The notes below the pieces were generated by a model. That model was given only the letters and a program-made list of their open reading frames with translations, was not told the DNA's origin and searched no databases. Positions 36,957 through 46,417 of a stretch of DNA of 64,000 bases are shown one piece after another; within the stretch, counting starts at the first letter, position 1; every line of letters begins with the position of its first letter. The stretch is from Bog-473 sp963843365 (GTDB taxonomy: Bacteria; Actinomycetota; Acidimicrobiia; Acidimicrobiales; RAAP-2). The translations under genes were made by a program, and so were the position numbers. Where the stretch lies: the NCBI GenBank assembly GCA_963843365.1, contig CAWJKG010000004.1:62001-126000 (forward strand), read 5' to 3'.

Positions 36957-38057
36957 TCAGCAGATCCGGGGCAGAGGATCACCGACGAGCATGTCCACAA
37001 TGCGGGTGCCGCCGAACGCGGTCCGGAGGGCGACGATCCCCGCTGGTTCGGCATGTATCTCGCCCGCCAGGGTCGCGTTCGACCCCAGCGGGTGGGCGCG
37101 CAGTGCACGCAGCGCCCCGTCCGCTTGGGCGTGAGGCACCACGGCAACGAGCTTCCCCTCGTTGGCCACGTACAGCGGATCGATGCCCAGCATTTCGCAG
37201 GCGGCCGCGACCGCCGGCTCGACCGGGAGCGACTCTTCGTCGAGGACGACGGTCACGTCGGCTGCACGCGCCAGCTCGTTGCAGACGGTGCCCACCCCGC
37301 CTCTGGTCGAGTCGCGCAACCAGCGGGTGTCGGGCGCGGCGGCCAGGAGGGCCTCCACCAGCTCGTGGAGCGGTGCGGTGTCCGAGGCGATGTCCGCCTC
37401 CAGGGCCAGGTCCCCGCGGGCCAACATGACTGCGATCCCATGGTCGCCCATGGTGCCCGACACCAAGACCTTGTCGCCGACGCACACCCTGGCCGCGTCG
37501 AGATCCCTGCCGGCGGGTACGACACCCACGCCCGCCGTGGTGATGTACATCCCATCCGCGGCGCCCCTGTCGACCACCTTGGTGTCCCCGGTGACGACGC
37601 GGACGCCCGCGGCCTCCGCCGCGTCCGCCATGTCTGCCACCACCCCGCGCAGCGTGTCGATGGCCAGCCCCTCCTCGAGCACGAAGGCGGCCGACAGCGC
37701 CATCGGACGTGCCCCCATCATGGCCAGGTCGTTGATGGTCCCGTGTACGGCCAGATGACCGGCGGAACCCCCCGGAAAGCGCAGAGGCCTGACGACGAAG
37801 GAGTCGGTGCTGAACGCCAGCCGATCACCCGAGGGCAGGTCGAGCACGGCGGCGTCCGTCGGGGCCGGGCGGTCGCCCGGACCGTCCTCGGGCGAGAAGG
37901 CGGGAAGGAAGACCGCCTCGAGCAGGGCAGCCGACGCCTTGCCACCGGCTCCGTGGGCCGAGGTGACCACCTGGTCCCGTAGTCGGCCACGCCGGCGCCG
38001 GTGGGTCTCCGTGCGCCCGAAGACGTCGGCTTCACGCGGACCCGATCCGGCGCTCAC
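36957..38057 (-). CDS. hypE: Hydrogenase maturation protein HypE
   Basis: HypE dehydrates the carbamoyl group on its C-terminal Cys to a cyanide ligand for the hydrogenase iron. It is 366 residues and ends PRIC, the reactive C-terminal Cys. Other motifs are TSAHGAGGKASAALLEAVFL, then DSFVVRPLRFPGG, GTINDLAMMGARPMALSAAF, GDTKVVDRG, and DSTRGGVGTVCNELARAADV for ATP binding (PurM fold). The GTG at 38057 overlaps the stop of the upstream SIS-HypC gene. It works with HypF (carbamoyl donor) and transfers CN to the HypC-HypD complex, all encoded upstream. Confidence 0.95.
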   Translation of the reverse strand: MSAGSGPREADVFGRTETHRRRRGRLRDQVVTSAHGAGGKASAALLEAVFLPAFSPEDGPGDRPAPTDAAVLDLPSGDRLAFSTDSFVVRPLRFPGGSAGHLAVHGTINDLAMMGARPMALSAAFVLEEGLAIDTLRGVVADMADAAEAAGVRVVTGDTKVVDRGAADGMYITTAGVGVVPAGRDLDAARVCVGDKVLVSGTMGDHGIAVMLARGDLALEADIASDTAPLHELVEALLAAAPDTRWLRDSTRGGVGTVCNELARAADVTVVLDEESLPVEPAVAAACEMLGIDPLYVANEGKLVAVVPHAQADGALRALRAHPLGSNATLAGEIHAEPAGIVALRTAFGGTRIVDMLVGDPLPRIC

Positions 38058-38803
38058 GAGCCGGACCTCTCCCGGAGGCGGGTCACTGCCACACCTGCGT
38101 GCACGAGGACGAGATCGCCGGGACACAACCCGTCGACCAGACGACCGTCGACCTGCTCGGGCCGCCCCCCCGCCAGAACCTCGACACGTCCTGCGGGCAG
38201 CACGGTCCTCACCTCGGCCACCCGGCCCTCGTCGGAGCAGGTCACGCAGACAGAGTCGGAGTCGGGGTGCTCCTGTTCGTCCGCTCCTTGGGTGGCACGT
38301 TCGAACTCGGCTTGGGTCATCGCCCAGAGGGCATGGCAGAGCAGGGCGAGGTCTCCGGAGCGCGCCGCCGTGTCCGCCGCAACGTCGGGCAGCCACACCA
38401 CGTGGTCGGCGCACGAAGCACCGGACCCGCCGGGCCTCGGGCCCGCCCCGAGCCACATGCTCGTCAGGCCCCACGGGTCCGCCCGGGCGACCAGGTCGTT
38501 CGCCACGGGGTCGTCCGCCGCGCTGAGGCAGAGGAGGACATCGCCGGGGCGGCAGTGCAGGCGCAGGGAGCCCGACGCGTGCGGCTGGTCGACGCTGATG
38601 GCGGGGAACGCCCGCTTCCCGGCGATCCCGGGGTGTGCGAATTCGGCGACGAGGTGGCGCCCCTCGGCGGGCCATCCCGTCGCCACGCACCACAGCGTGG
38701 CACCCGCCGCGAACCGGTGGGCCAGGGCCGCAGCGGCGGGCGCGAGGTCCGCTGACGGTCCCGTCCCAAGGGGGGCGGCCTCGCGGTCTCGAGTGCTCGT
38801 CAC
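38054..38803 (-). CDS. Fusion of a SIS-like domain and a HypC/HupF domain
   Basis: This is a 249-residue protein with two parts. Residues 1 to about 170 look like a SIS phosphosugar-binding fold (ALAHRFAAGATLWCVATG, then GDVLLCLSAADDPVANDLVA, VVWLPDVAADTAARSGDLAL). Residues about 180 to 249 look like HypC: CVTCSDEGRVAEVRTVLPAG, then VDGRLVDGLCPGDLVLVHAG and VAVTRL. The HypC domain normally starts Met-Cys so that the Cys is N-terminal; here the equivalent Cys (in SVCVTC) is internal, which is notable. A separate ordinary HypC is encoded at 42291-42572, so this is a second HypC-like unit. It overlaps hypF and hypE by 4 bases each. I infer a role in assembling Fe(CN)2CO, perhaps as an alternative scaffold. 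Confidence 0.82.
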   Translation of the reverse strand: MTSTRDREAAPLGTGPSADLAPAAAALAHRFAAGATLWCVATGWPAEGRHLVAEFAHPGIAGKRAFPAISVDQPHASGSLRLHCRPGDVLLCLSAADDPVANDLVARADPWGLTSMWLGAGPRPGGSGASCADHVVWLPDVAADTAARSGDLALLCHALWAMTQAEFERATQGADEQEHPDSDSVCVTCSDEGRVAEVRTVLPAGRVEVLAGGRPEQVDGRLVDGLCPGDLVLVHAGVAVTRLRERSGS

Positions 38804-41158
38804 CCGGAATCCGCCGTTTCGGCGCGGGCCCCGGCGATCACGGCCTGTCCCAGGGCGAGACCTCCGTCGTTCGGGGGGACCAGGCGATGCGTCAAGGTCC
38901 GAAAGTGTCGGGCCTCGAGTTCACGGCGAGCCTGCCCGAGCAGCACGGTGTTCTGGAAGACCCCCCCGCTCAGCGCCACCACTCCGATGCCCGTCTTCGC
39001 CCGCTGATCCTCGGCGACCTGGCCGACGACGCGCGCCACCGCGGCGTGAAAGCCGGCAGCCATGGCATCGCGGTCGACGCCGCGTCGGAGGTCGGCCACC
39101 AGAGCGCGGAGGACCGGGGCGGGGTCGAACACGCAGTCCCTCACCTCGAACCGGTAGACCGGCGAGGGCGTGCCCTGTTCCAACGTCGTGTTCCGCCGCC
39201 CACTGCAGACACAGCGCAGCCTCCGCCTCGTAGCGAGCTTCCTGGCAGAACCCGAGAATCGAGCTCACCGCATCGAAGAGGCGCCCCATGCTCGATGTCA
39301 ACACGCAGCCGACGGCGCCTGCGAGCCGGTGCTCCATCACCGTTCGTTCCTCCTCGGACACCCCCCGCACCGGGTGCAGGTCCTCCGCCCACTCGATCCC
39401 GGCCGCTCGCAGGTGGGCCAGGGCGGCCCGGTAGGGGCGGCGGATCGTGGCATCGCCGCCGGGAAGCGGTACCGCCGAGAGATGCCCGCCGCGGACGCAG
39501 TGCGTGTAGCCCGCCACAAGGACTTCCCCGCCCCAGACGGTGCCGTCCGCCCCGTACCCGCTGCCGTCGAACGCCAGGCCGATGACGCGGTCGTGTTGCG
39601 GCACGCCGTGTTCGGCCATGACCGACGCGATGTGGGCGTGGTGATGGTGGATCTCCGCCACCGGACGCTGCGACGCGTTCTCCGCCCAGCGCGTCGCCTG
39701 ATAACCGGGATGGGCATCGGCGGCGAAGTGCGGTGTGGCCATCCCGTAGAGCTCCGTGAGGTGCTGGCTCGCGCGCCCGAAGGCCCTCCATGTCTCGAGA
39801 CCGCCCATATCGCCGATGTGCTGGCTCATGAAGCCGTCGCGGCCCGCGGCCAGGCAGAACGTGTTCTTCAACTCGCCCCCGACCGCAAGCGTGGGCCGCA
39901 CGGCGAAGGGGAGCGGTACGGGAAGGGGCGCGTACCCTCGTGAACGCCGGAGAGGCAGCTCGGTCCCGGTGGCGGGGTCGAGATCGAGCACCGAGTCGTC
40001 GCAGGGCACGTGGATGGGTCGGTCGTGGAGCAGCCACGCGTCCGCGACGGAACGCAGCCGCCCCCGGGCCTCCTCGTCCTCGAAGCAAATTGGTTCGTCG
40101 CCCAGGTTGCCGCTGGTCATCACCAGCACGCGGGGAACGGTATCCGGAGCATCGGAACCGGGGACGGGAGCGAAGAGGAGATGGTGGAGCGGTGTATACG
40201 GGAGCAGGACCCCCAGGCGCGGGTTACCGGGTGCGACGAGTGCGGAGATGAGGTCGTCGGCCGGCCTGCCATGCCGGCGCAGCAGGACGATGGGCCGCTG
40301 CACCGACAAGAGGGACTGCGCTTCGGCGGGGCCGATGCGGGCCAGCGCCCGGGCCGCCTGGAGATCCCGGGTCATGACTGCGAAGGGCTTGCCCGTGCGA
40401 CGCTTCCGCTCTCGGAGCTTCGCCACAGCGGCGTCGGCGCGCGCATCGCAGGCCAGGTGGAACCCGCCGAGACCCTTGATCGCCACGATCTGGCCCTGCG
40501 CCAGGGCAGCCTGGGCGGCGGCCAGGGCGGCATCCGTGCCGGCCACCGACCGCGACCCTGACCCCCACTCGAGCCACAGGCGCGGGCCGCAGTCGGGGCA
40601 GGCGATCGGTTGCGCGTGGAAGCGACGGTCGGTGGGGTCGTGATACTCGGCGGAGCAGGCCGCGCACAGCGTGAAACTGCGCATGGTCGTGTTGGAGCGG
40701 TCGTAGGGCAGACCTAGCGTGATGGTGAAGCGGGGACCGCAATTGCTGCAATTGGTGAACGGGTAGCGGGCCCGCCGGTTCGAAGGATCGAACACGTCGG
40801 CGAGGCAGTCGTCGCAGGTGGCGAGATCGGGCGAGACGAACGTGCGGGTGACGCCGCGGGGGCGGCTCGCTGCGATCGTGAAGCCCGTCCCGCCCGTGGT
40901 CGCGATCTGTCGGGTTTGGACGGCGTCGACGCGGGCCGCCGCTGGCGCATGGGTAGGGAGGCGGCGCATGAACTCGTCCGTTGCCCCCGCAGTGCCTTCG
41001 ACCTCAATGAACACGCCCAGGGGGTCGTTGCCGACGAAACCGTCCAACGCGAGTTCGGTGGCGAGCCGGTGCACGTAGGGCCGGAACCCCACGCCCTGGA
41101 CGAGGCCGACCACGCGGAGCCGCTTCCGGACCACCTCTGAGACGGGGGTGGTGATCAT
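38800..41158 (-). CDS. hypF: Carbamoyltransferase HypF (one late frameshift)
   Basis: HypF makes the carbamoyl group from carbamoyl phosphate and passes it to HypE. It is about 785 residues once one inserted base near 39,192 is removed. The order is an acylphosphatase-like domain with RVVGLVQGVGFRPYVHRLA, then two zinc-finger motifs (CDDCLADVFDP, CSNCGPRFTI, CAACSAEYHD, CPDCGPRL). The YrdC-like domain follows with AIKGLGGFHLACDA and TSGNLGDEPICF. A Kae1-like domain is last, with the metal motif EIHHHHAHIASVMAEHG and GLAFDGSGYGADG. The frameshift follows ALCLQWAAE, and the other frame restores GVVALSGGVFQNTVLL to the stop. ATG 41158 overlaps the hypD stop. Confidence 0.94.
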
Positions 41159-42294
41159 GGAGACGGTCCCCCGCGTCGACCCAGCGTCACCGCCGCCTCG
41201 CGGTGCAGGCGCCCGAAGCTGTAGTAGGCCGCGCAGGCACCCTCCGAGGACACCATGCAGGTACCGATCGGTGTCTCGGGCGTGCAGGCCGTGCCGAACA
41301 CCTTGCACTCCCAGGGCTTGATCACGCCTTTGAGTACGTCGCCGCACTGGCACGCCTTCGGATCGGCCACCCGGACGTGCGGGATGGAGTAGCGGAGCTC
41401 GGCGTCGAAGGCGGAGAACTCCGGGCGCAACATCAGCCCGCTGTTGGCCATGGAGCCGAGTCCCCGCCATTCGAAGTGCGGACGCAGCTCGAAGACCTCC
41501 GCCAGCACGGCCAGGGCGCGCGGATTGCCCTCTTCTCGGACCACCCGGGAGTACTGGTTTTCCACCTCGCAGCGGCCTTCTCGTCGCTGCAGCAACAACA
41601 TGGCGATGCTTTCGAGGATGTCGAGCGGTTCGAAGCCGGATGTGACGAGCGGCAGCCCGTACTCGGCCGGCACGAAACGATAGGGCCGCTGTCCGATGAC
41701 GGAGGAGACATGCCCGGGTCCGAGAAACCCGTCCAGCCGGAGGTCGGGGGAATCGAGGATGGCTCGCAACGGTGGGACGATCGTGACGTGGTTCGAGAAG
41801 ACCGAGAAGTTCGGAATCCGCCGGTCCCGGGCCTCAATGAGCGTGAGCGCAGTTGCCGGAGCCGTCGTCTCGAAGCCGACGGCGAAGAAGACCACAGTGA
41901 GGTCTGGGTTCTCGACCGCGATCTGGAGGGCGTCGAGCGGCGAGTAGACGAAACGGACATCCGCCCCGGCCGCTTTGGCGTCGAGAAGGTTTCCCTTGCT
42001 GCCGGGCACGCGCATCATGTCGCCGAACGTCGCGAATATCACGCCGGGTTCGTTCGCGATGGCGATGGCGTCGTCCACCCGCCCCATCGGGAGGACGCAC
42101 ACGGGGCAGCCGGGCCCATGCACGAGCTCGACGTTGGCCGGAAGCACGTGCTCTATCCCGTGCCGGTAGATGGTATGGGTATGGCCGCCGCACACCTCCA
42201 TGAACGAGTGCGCGTCGTCACCGGCCAGCGCGGCGATCCGGGCCAGCAGTCCCGCCGCCGCCGTGGGATCCCTGTACTCGTCGACGAACCTCAT
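41155..42294 (-). CDS. hypD: Hydrogenase maturation protein HypD
   Basis: HypD is an iron-sulfur scaffold on which the Fe(CN)2CO group is built together with HypC. It is 379 residues. Motifs include SFMEVCGGHTHTIYRHGIE, GPGCPVCVLPMG, FFAVGFETTAPATA, GPGHVSSVIGQRPY and the C-terminal cluster region with CQCGDVLKGVIKPWECKVFG and GTACTPETPIGTCMVSSEGA. It is complete and in frame. The start overlaps the hypC stop by 4 bases and the stop overlaps the hypF start by 4 bases. Confidence 0.96.
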   Translation of the reverse strand: MRFVDEYRDPTAAAGLLARIAALAGDDAHSFMEVCGGHTHTIYRHGIEHVLPANVELVHGPGCPVCVLPMGRVDDAIAIANEPGVIFATFGDMMRVPGSKGNLLDAKAAGADVRFVYSPLDALQIAVENPDLTVVFFAVGFETTAPATALTLIEARDRRIPNFSVFSNHVTIVPPLRAILDSPDLRLDGFLGPGHVSSVIGQRPYRFVPAEYGLPLVTSGFEPLDILESIAMLLLQRREGRCEVENQYSRVVREEGNPRALAVLAEVFELRPHFEWRGLGSMANSGLMLRPEFSAFDAELRYSIPHVRVADPKACQCGDVLKGVIKPWECKVFGTACTPETPIGTCMVSSEGACAAYYSFGRLHREAAVTLGRRGGPSP

Positions 42295-42572
42295 AGGTCA
42301 GAAGGGTGTGGCGACCTCGCCATTGCGTCCAGCTCGTCTTCGTAGGCCCGACCCATGAGCTCAAGGGAGGCGAGAGCGGCCTCGGCCTCTGCCTCGTCGA
42401 TCTTCGACATGGCGAATCCGACGTGGATCAGGATCCAGTCGCCGGCGATCAGGGGCTCGTCCTCGAGCAGGCCGATATTGACGGTCCTCGTGACGCCCGA
42501 GACGTCGACGCGCGCCAGGTGGGGGGTAACCGGGGAGATCTCCCGGAGCTGGCCCGGTATGCCGAGACACAC
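42291..42572 (-). CDS. hypC: Hydrogenase maturation chaperone HypC
   Basis: HypC is a small chaperone (93 residues) that carries the Fe(CN)2CO group with HypD and delivers it to the large subunit. The start GTG at 42572 gives the required N-terminal Met-Cys: MCLGIPGQLREI. The family middle motif is DWILIHVGFAMSKID, followed by an acidic helix. It is the first gene of the minus-strand hyp operon and overlaps hypD by 4 bases. An extra HypC-like domain is fused to a SIS domain further along. Confidence 0.94.
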   Translation of the reverse strand: MCLGIPGQLREISPVTPHLARVDVSGVTRTVNIGLLEDEPLIAGDWILIHVGFAMSKIDEAEAEAALASLELMGRAYEDELDAMARSPHPSDL

Positions 42573-42911
42573 GGAATGCCGCCTCCTACTCGCTCGTCGC
42601 CCAGCGGTCGCCGTTGCCGCTGTCCGGTCTCGTGATCCCCATAGGGCCCTCGTGCTCTTCTGCTGAATCCGGCTCAGCACTCCACTCCGACCTTAGGCGT
42701 TTCCCGTCAGGGTCACTCCTCCGACGGTCGGCGGCCAGAGGGCTCCCAGATCGGGTCCCGGCCAATCGGGTCCCGGTCGGTTTCGGTACCGCCCTGTTCT
42801 GGGGACTGCTTGCCCCAGGGCGGAGGGCCGGACATGGTCCCGGCGTCAGGCTTTGTCGTCCGGGACAGCGGACGGGAGGCGAGGGATAGGCTTCGAGCAG
42901 GCGCCGCCTCC
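42573..42911. promoter_or_regulatory. Divergent intergenic region between hypC and hypA
   Basis: This stretch of 339 bases separates the minus-strand hypCDFE operon from plus-strand hypAB and should hold both promoters. I see no credible protein in it: open frames on both strands lack a ribosome site and any family motif. No clear -10/-35 pair, operator or hairpin stands out. Confidence 0.5.
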
Positions 42912-43250
42912 ATGCACGAACTCTCTCTCTGTACGGCAATCGCGAACACCGCGGTGAAGCACGCGGACGGACGCCCGGTGGCGCGAGTGACCGTAGAGAT
43001 CGGGCATCTGCGCCAGGTGGTGCCCGACGCACTCCAGTTCAGTTGGAGTGTCGTGGCCGGCGCCACGACACTCCGGGACGCGGTCCTCGTGATCGAGCCC
43101 GTGCCAGCGGTGGTCGAATGCGCCGCGTGCGGCGTGCGCACCACCCTCGACGTGCCGATCCTCGCCTGCGGCCGATGTGACCGGTTCGATGTCGAACTGA
43201 TCAGCGGGGAGGAGTGCATGGTGGTGTCGATCGATCTGGTGGAGGCGTAG
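42912..43250 (+). CDS. hypA: Hydrogenase nickel incorporation protein HypA
   Basis: HypA is a 112-residue nickel and zinc metallochaperone that helps load Ni into the hydrogenase. It starts MHELSLCTAIANTAV, in which the N-terminal Met-His forms the Ni site. The zinc domain has CAACGVRTTLDVPILACGRC, the two CxxC pairs. The ATG at 42912 is fixed by this N-terminus. HypB follows after 2 bases. Confidence 0.94.
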   Translation: MHELSLCTAIANTAVKHADGRPVARVTVEIGHLRQVVPDALQFSWSVVAGATTLRDAVLVIEPVPAVVECAACGVRTTLDVPILACGRCDRFDVELISGEECMVVSIDLVEA

Positions 43251-43252
43251 CG

Positions 43253-44039
43253 GTGGGTCGGTTGCACATCCATTCCGAGAGTGACCACCACCATGACGCC
43301 GTGCGAGCCGGGACCGGCCATGGCGATCTGTCCGGGTACGCGGAATCGGGGGGTCAGAGGATCGCCATCCTCGAGGATCTCCTCGGGGAGAACGACCGGA
43401 TCGCCGACGAGAACCAGAAGCGGTTTGCTGTGTCCGGCGTGTGCGTCGTCAACCTGATGTCCGCTCCGGGCGCCGGCAAGACGACCCTGTTGCGGAGCAC
43501 TCTGCGGCACTTGCGCGACTCGCTGCGGATCGGCGTTCTGGAGGGGGATATCACGACGAGCCTGGATGTCGACCAGCTCGAAGGCGCGGGGGCTGCGGCG
43601 ATCTCCCTCGTGAACACGAGCGCAGGCTTCGGGGGGGAGTGCCATCTCGATGCGGTGATGGTCCGGGCGGGGATGGAACGGCTCCCACTGGACGAACTCG
43701 ACCTCCTGATCATTGAGAATGTCGGCAATCTGGTCTGTCCGGCCGAATTCCGGGTGGGCGAGCAGGCCAAGGCCATGGTCTTCGCCGTGACGGACGGAGA
43801 GGAGAAGCCTCTGAAGTACCCGGTCATGTTCCGGGCCGTCGACGTGGTCGTGGTGAACAAGGTCGACCTCCTGCCGCACCTCGACTTCGATCTCCAGGCG
43901 TTTCTGTCCAACCTGCACATGGTGAACCCGGTGGCGCACGTCATCCTGGCCAGCGCGCGCGACAGGGGAAGGTGTGGGGGAGTGGTGCTCCTGGCTGCTG
44001 GACCGGCGCGCCCAGGGAGCTGGGGAACGCACGCGCTGA
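43253..44039 (+). CDS. hypB: Hydrogenase nickel GTPase HypB (one late frameshift)
   Basis: HypB is the GTPase that drives nickel insertion with HypA. The GTG start at 43253 gives a short His-containing N-terminus (LHIHSESDHHHD) that may bind Ni. The P-loop is LMSAPGAGKTTLLRST, followed by GDITTSLDVDQL, ENVGNLVCPAEFRVGEQ and the base motif VVVNKVDLLPHLDF. One extra base near 43,970 shifts the last part; the right frame reads TGEGVGEWCSWLLDRR and stops at 44039, making a protein of 261 residues of normal length. The distance to hypA is 2 bases. Confidence 0.93.
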
Positions 44040-44132
44040 CGCAGGCCCGGATGTCCCTCGCCCGGAGCCTCCGACTCGAGGCCCCTGCGCGGGCCGTGTC
44101 CGGGCGGCGGCCCCGCCGGTACGCTGCGTTGC

Positions 44133-45212
44133 GTGTCGACTGGCCTCGAGATCGTCGTCTGCGACGGCGACCAGACGGGTCAGGAGCTGCTGGACGAGGC
44201 GCTGCGGGTGCTCGACCCCGGCGTCCTCGGCTTCGGACTCGATCTGATCCGGTTCGACCTGTCCCTCGGGAATCGTCGCGCCACTGCCAATGACGTCGTC
44301 CGCGAGGCGGCGGCCGCCATGCGGCAGACGGGCCTGGGTCTGAAGGCCGCCACCATCACGCCCGAAACCACGGGCGACGTCGGGAGCCCCAACCGGATCC
44401 TGCGGGAAGGCGTGGGGGGATCGGTGATCGTGCGCACGGGCCGGCGCATTCCGGGCGTCGCCCCGCCGGCCTCGGTGGTGCACCCGATAGTGGTCGTCCG
44501 CATGGCCGTGGGCGATGCCTATGGCGCGGAGGAGCACCGCACGGGTGATCCGGGGAGCACCGGAGAGGAGGCGTGGCGGACCGAGCGCATCGACCGCTCG
44601 ACCTGCCGCTCCGTGGCGGAGTACTCGTTCCGTACGGCCGTCGCCATGGGCGCGTGTGTGTACGGGGGACCGAAGTGGACGGTCTCGACGGTCTACGAGG
44701 GGATGCTGAAGGAGGAGATGGACGCCGCCGCGGTGCGCTACCCGGCAGTGCCCTACCGCCCGACGCTCATCGATGCGGCGTATGCCGGGTTGCTCACGGA
44801 GTCGAGTGCGAGCCCGCTCGTGGTGCCTGCGCTCAATCGCGACGGTGACTGCCTGTCGGATCTCGTGCTGGCGCTCTTCGGCTCCATCGCCGGCGCCGAG
44901 TCGGTCCTGCTGGCGCTCGACGAGGACCTCCATCCGGTCGTCGCCATGGCGGAGGCCCCGCACGGGACGGCCCCGTCCCTCATGGGCAAGAACGTGGCCA
45001 ACCCGATGGCCATGCTCCTGGCCTGCGCCGCCGTCCTCGAGCAGGCGGCTCGCGGCGATGCCGAGGTGGCCGGGGCGGCCGCCGCCATCCGCCGGGCCAC
45101 GCTCGGTGCGGCGGCCGACGGGATCCGCACATTCGACCTCGGGGGAGAGGCCTCGACCTCCGAAGTGGTCGACGAGGTGCTGCGGCGGCTTCGGGCACGA
45201 TCAGGCGACTGA
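44133..45212 (+). CDS. Isocitrate/isopropylmalate dehydrogenase-family protein
   Basis: This 359-residue protein has the beta-decarboxylating dehydrogenase fold (isocitrate, isopropylmalate or homoisocitrate class), which oxidises a 2-hydroxyacid with NAD(P) and releases CO2. Evidence is the N-terminal IVVCDGDQTGQELLDEALRV, the Asp pair in PALNRDGDCLSDL equivalent to the metal site, and APHGTAPSLMGKNVANPMAM, the conserved adenine-binding segment. The usual substrate-binding RxxxRxxxR region is not obvious (RTERIDRSTCRSVAEYSFRT is the candidate), so the substrate may differ. It lies 94 bases after hypB on the same strand. Its place in the hyp region suggests co-expression, but the reaction is not established. 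Confidence 0.82.
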   Translation: MSTGLEIVVCDGDQTGQELLDEALRVLDPGVLGFGLDLIRFDLSLGNRRATANDVVREAAAAMRQTGLGLKAATITPETTGDVGSPNRILREGVGGSVIVRTGRRIPGVAPPASVVHPIVVVRMAVGDAYGAEEHRTGDPGSTGEEAWRTERIDRSTCRSVAEYSFRTAVAMGACVYGGPKWTVSTVYEGMLKEEMDAAAVRYPAVPYRPTLIDAAYAGLLTESSASPLVVPALNRDGDCLSDLVLALFGSIAGAESVLLALDEDLHPVVAMAEAPHGTAPSLMGKNVANPMAMLLACAAVLEQAARGDAEVAGAAAAIRRATLGAAADGIRTFDLGGEASTSEVVDEVLRRLRARSGD

Positions 45213-45517
45213 GGACGACGTTCCCGGCGACACGGGGTTTGCCGATCCGTCCGACGGGGAATTGAGAGAGGTACGCGCCCAACCTGGCCAGGGGGCTGGC
45301 GCAGTGTGACACCCGGTCGAGGGGGGCCCTCGGGCCGATGCGCCCGAGGGCACCGGGATCGGCGCCCCGCCTTGGGCGTCTGGCCACTACGACGGCCCGC
45401 GCGTCGATCGCGCGCGCACCCGGGACGGTCGCGCGGCCCGAGAACGGTCGGGCCTTCCGGCGGGATTCCTCCACAGAGTTATCCCCCGGTGTGGATCCCT
45501 CGGGCTTCTTGGCTTCT
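45213..45517. other. Intergenic region with a 10-bp hairpin
   Basis: This is a 305-base gap between convergent genes. It contains a perfect stem-loop, arms 45326-45335 (GCCCTCGGGC) and 45342-45351 with a 6-base loop, likely a terminator for one or both genes. Further on is a GC-rich near-palindrome (CGCGCGTCGATCGCGCG). I see no gene in it. Confidence 0.6.
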
Positions 45518-46417
45518 TCAGCGCAGGCCGAGTGGTGCGAACAGGTCGCCGTCCTTGTCCACGCGGCGCAGGACGTCGGTCGTCTCGAAGCGAAGGAGAA
45601 GGGGATCCCCTTTTGTTGCGCAGCGGCGCACTTCCTCCGGGGTGACCGGGGTCGACACCGTGGGCGTCGGCATGGCCCGTACCGAATAGGCGGCGACCGT
45701 TGTCTTGGCCGCGTGGTTCTGGCTCCAGTCGATGAGGACGCGTCCCTTGCGCAACGATCGGCGCATGTTGGAGACGATCAGGTCGCGGTGGTCTGATTCC
45801 AGCTTGCGGGCGATCTCGTGGGAGCGGTCGCGCAGACTGTCCCACGTCGTCCTGGCCCCGATGGGGGCGTACAGCTGGAGCCCCTTCGATCCGCTCGTCT
45901 TGGCGAACGAGTCCGTGCCCTGCGCAGCCAGCTCCTCCATGATGTAGCCGGCGACCACACAGCATTCGACGATGGACGTGCCTTCTCCGGGGTCAAGGTC
46001 GAAGACCATGTGGTCAGGCCGTGCGGGGAGCGCGCGTCGACGACCGACATGCCACAGCGGGACGTGCAGCTCGATCGTCCCGAGGTTCGCGGCCCAGGCC
46101 AAGGTCGGCAGATCGTCGGCGACGACGTAGGGAATGACATCCTGGCCGTCGCTGGCGGACACGTCGACCGAGCGGACCCAGTCCGGTGCGTGGGACGGAA
46201 TGTGCTTCTCGAAGAAGGACTTGCCCTCGACCCCGTCGGGAAAGCGCTTCATCGTCAACGGTCTGTCGCGCACGTGCGGCAACATGGCGGGAGCGATGCG
46301 CACGTAGTAGTCGATGAGCTGACCCTTGGTGAATCCGCTGGAGGGGAAGAGCACCTTGTCGAGGTTGGTGACCGAGAGCTCCCGGCCCTCGATCGTCGTG
46401 CGCGTGGGGCCCGCCAT
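45518..46417 (-). CDS. ligD: LigD-type DNA polymerase/primase domain protein
   Basis: This 299-residue stand-alone polymerase domain is of the eukaryotic-primase (AEP) superfamily, used in bacterial non-homologous end joining. It adds nucleotides at broken ends. Motifs include VLFPSSGFTKGQLIDYYVRI, DHMVFDLDPGEGTSIVECC with the metal-binding Asp pair, KTSGSKGLQLYAPI with the catalytic His-region, and SNMRRSLRKGRVLIDWSQN. ATG 46417 overlaps the ligase stop by one base, so the two work as a split LigD made from one transcript. No ku gene is present in the window. Confidence 0.9.
   Translation of the reverse strand: MAGPTRTTIEGRELSVTNLDKVLFPSSGFTKGQLIDYYVRIAPAMLPHVRDRPLTMKRFPDGVEGKSFFEKHIPSHAPDWVRSVDVSASDGQDVIPYVVADDLPTLAWAANLGTIELHVPLWHVGRRRALPARPDHMVFDLDPGEGTSIVECCVVAGYIMEELAAQGTDSFAKTSGSKGLQLYAPIGARTTWDSLRDRSHEIARKLESDHRDLIVSNMRRSLRKGRVLIDWSQNHAAKTTVAAYSVRAMPTPTVSTPVTPEEVRRCATKGDPLLLRFETTDVLRRVDKDGDLFAPLGLR

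Noticed and set aside
42614..42889. Open frames in the hypC-hypA gap
   Set aside because: No start with a ribosome site, no motif, and composition of a random GC-rich frame.
45478..45506. DnaA-box-like sequences (GTTATCCCC and TGTGGATCC) suggesting an origin
   Set aside because: Only two poor matches, no cluster, no dnaA/dnaN genes and no A/T-rich unwinding element.
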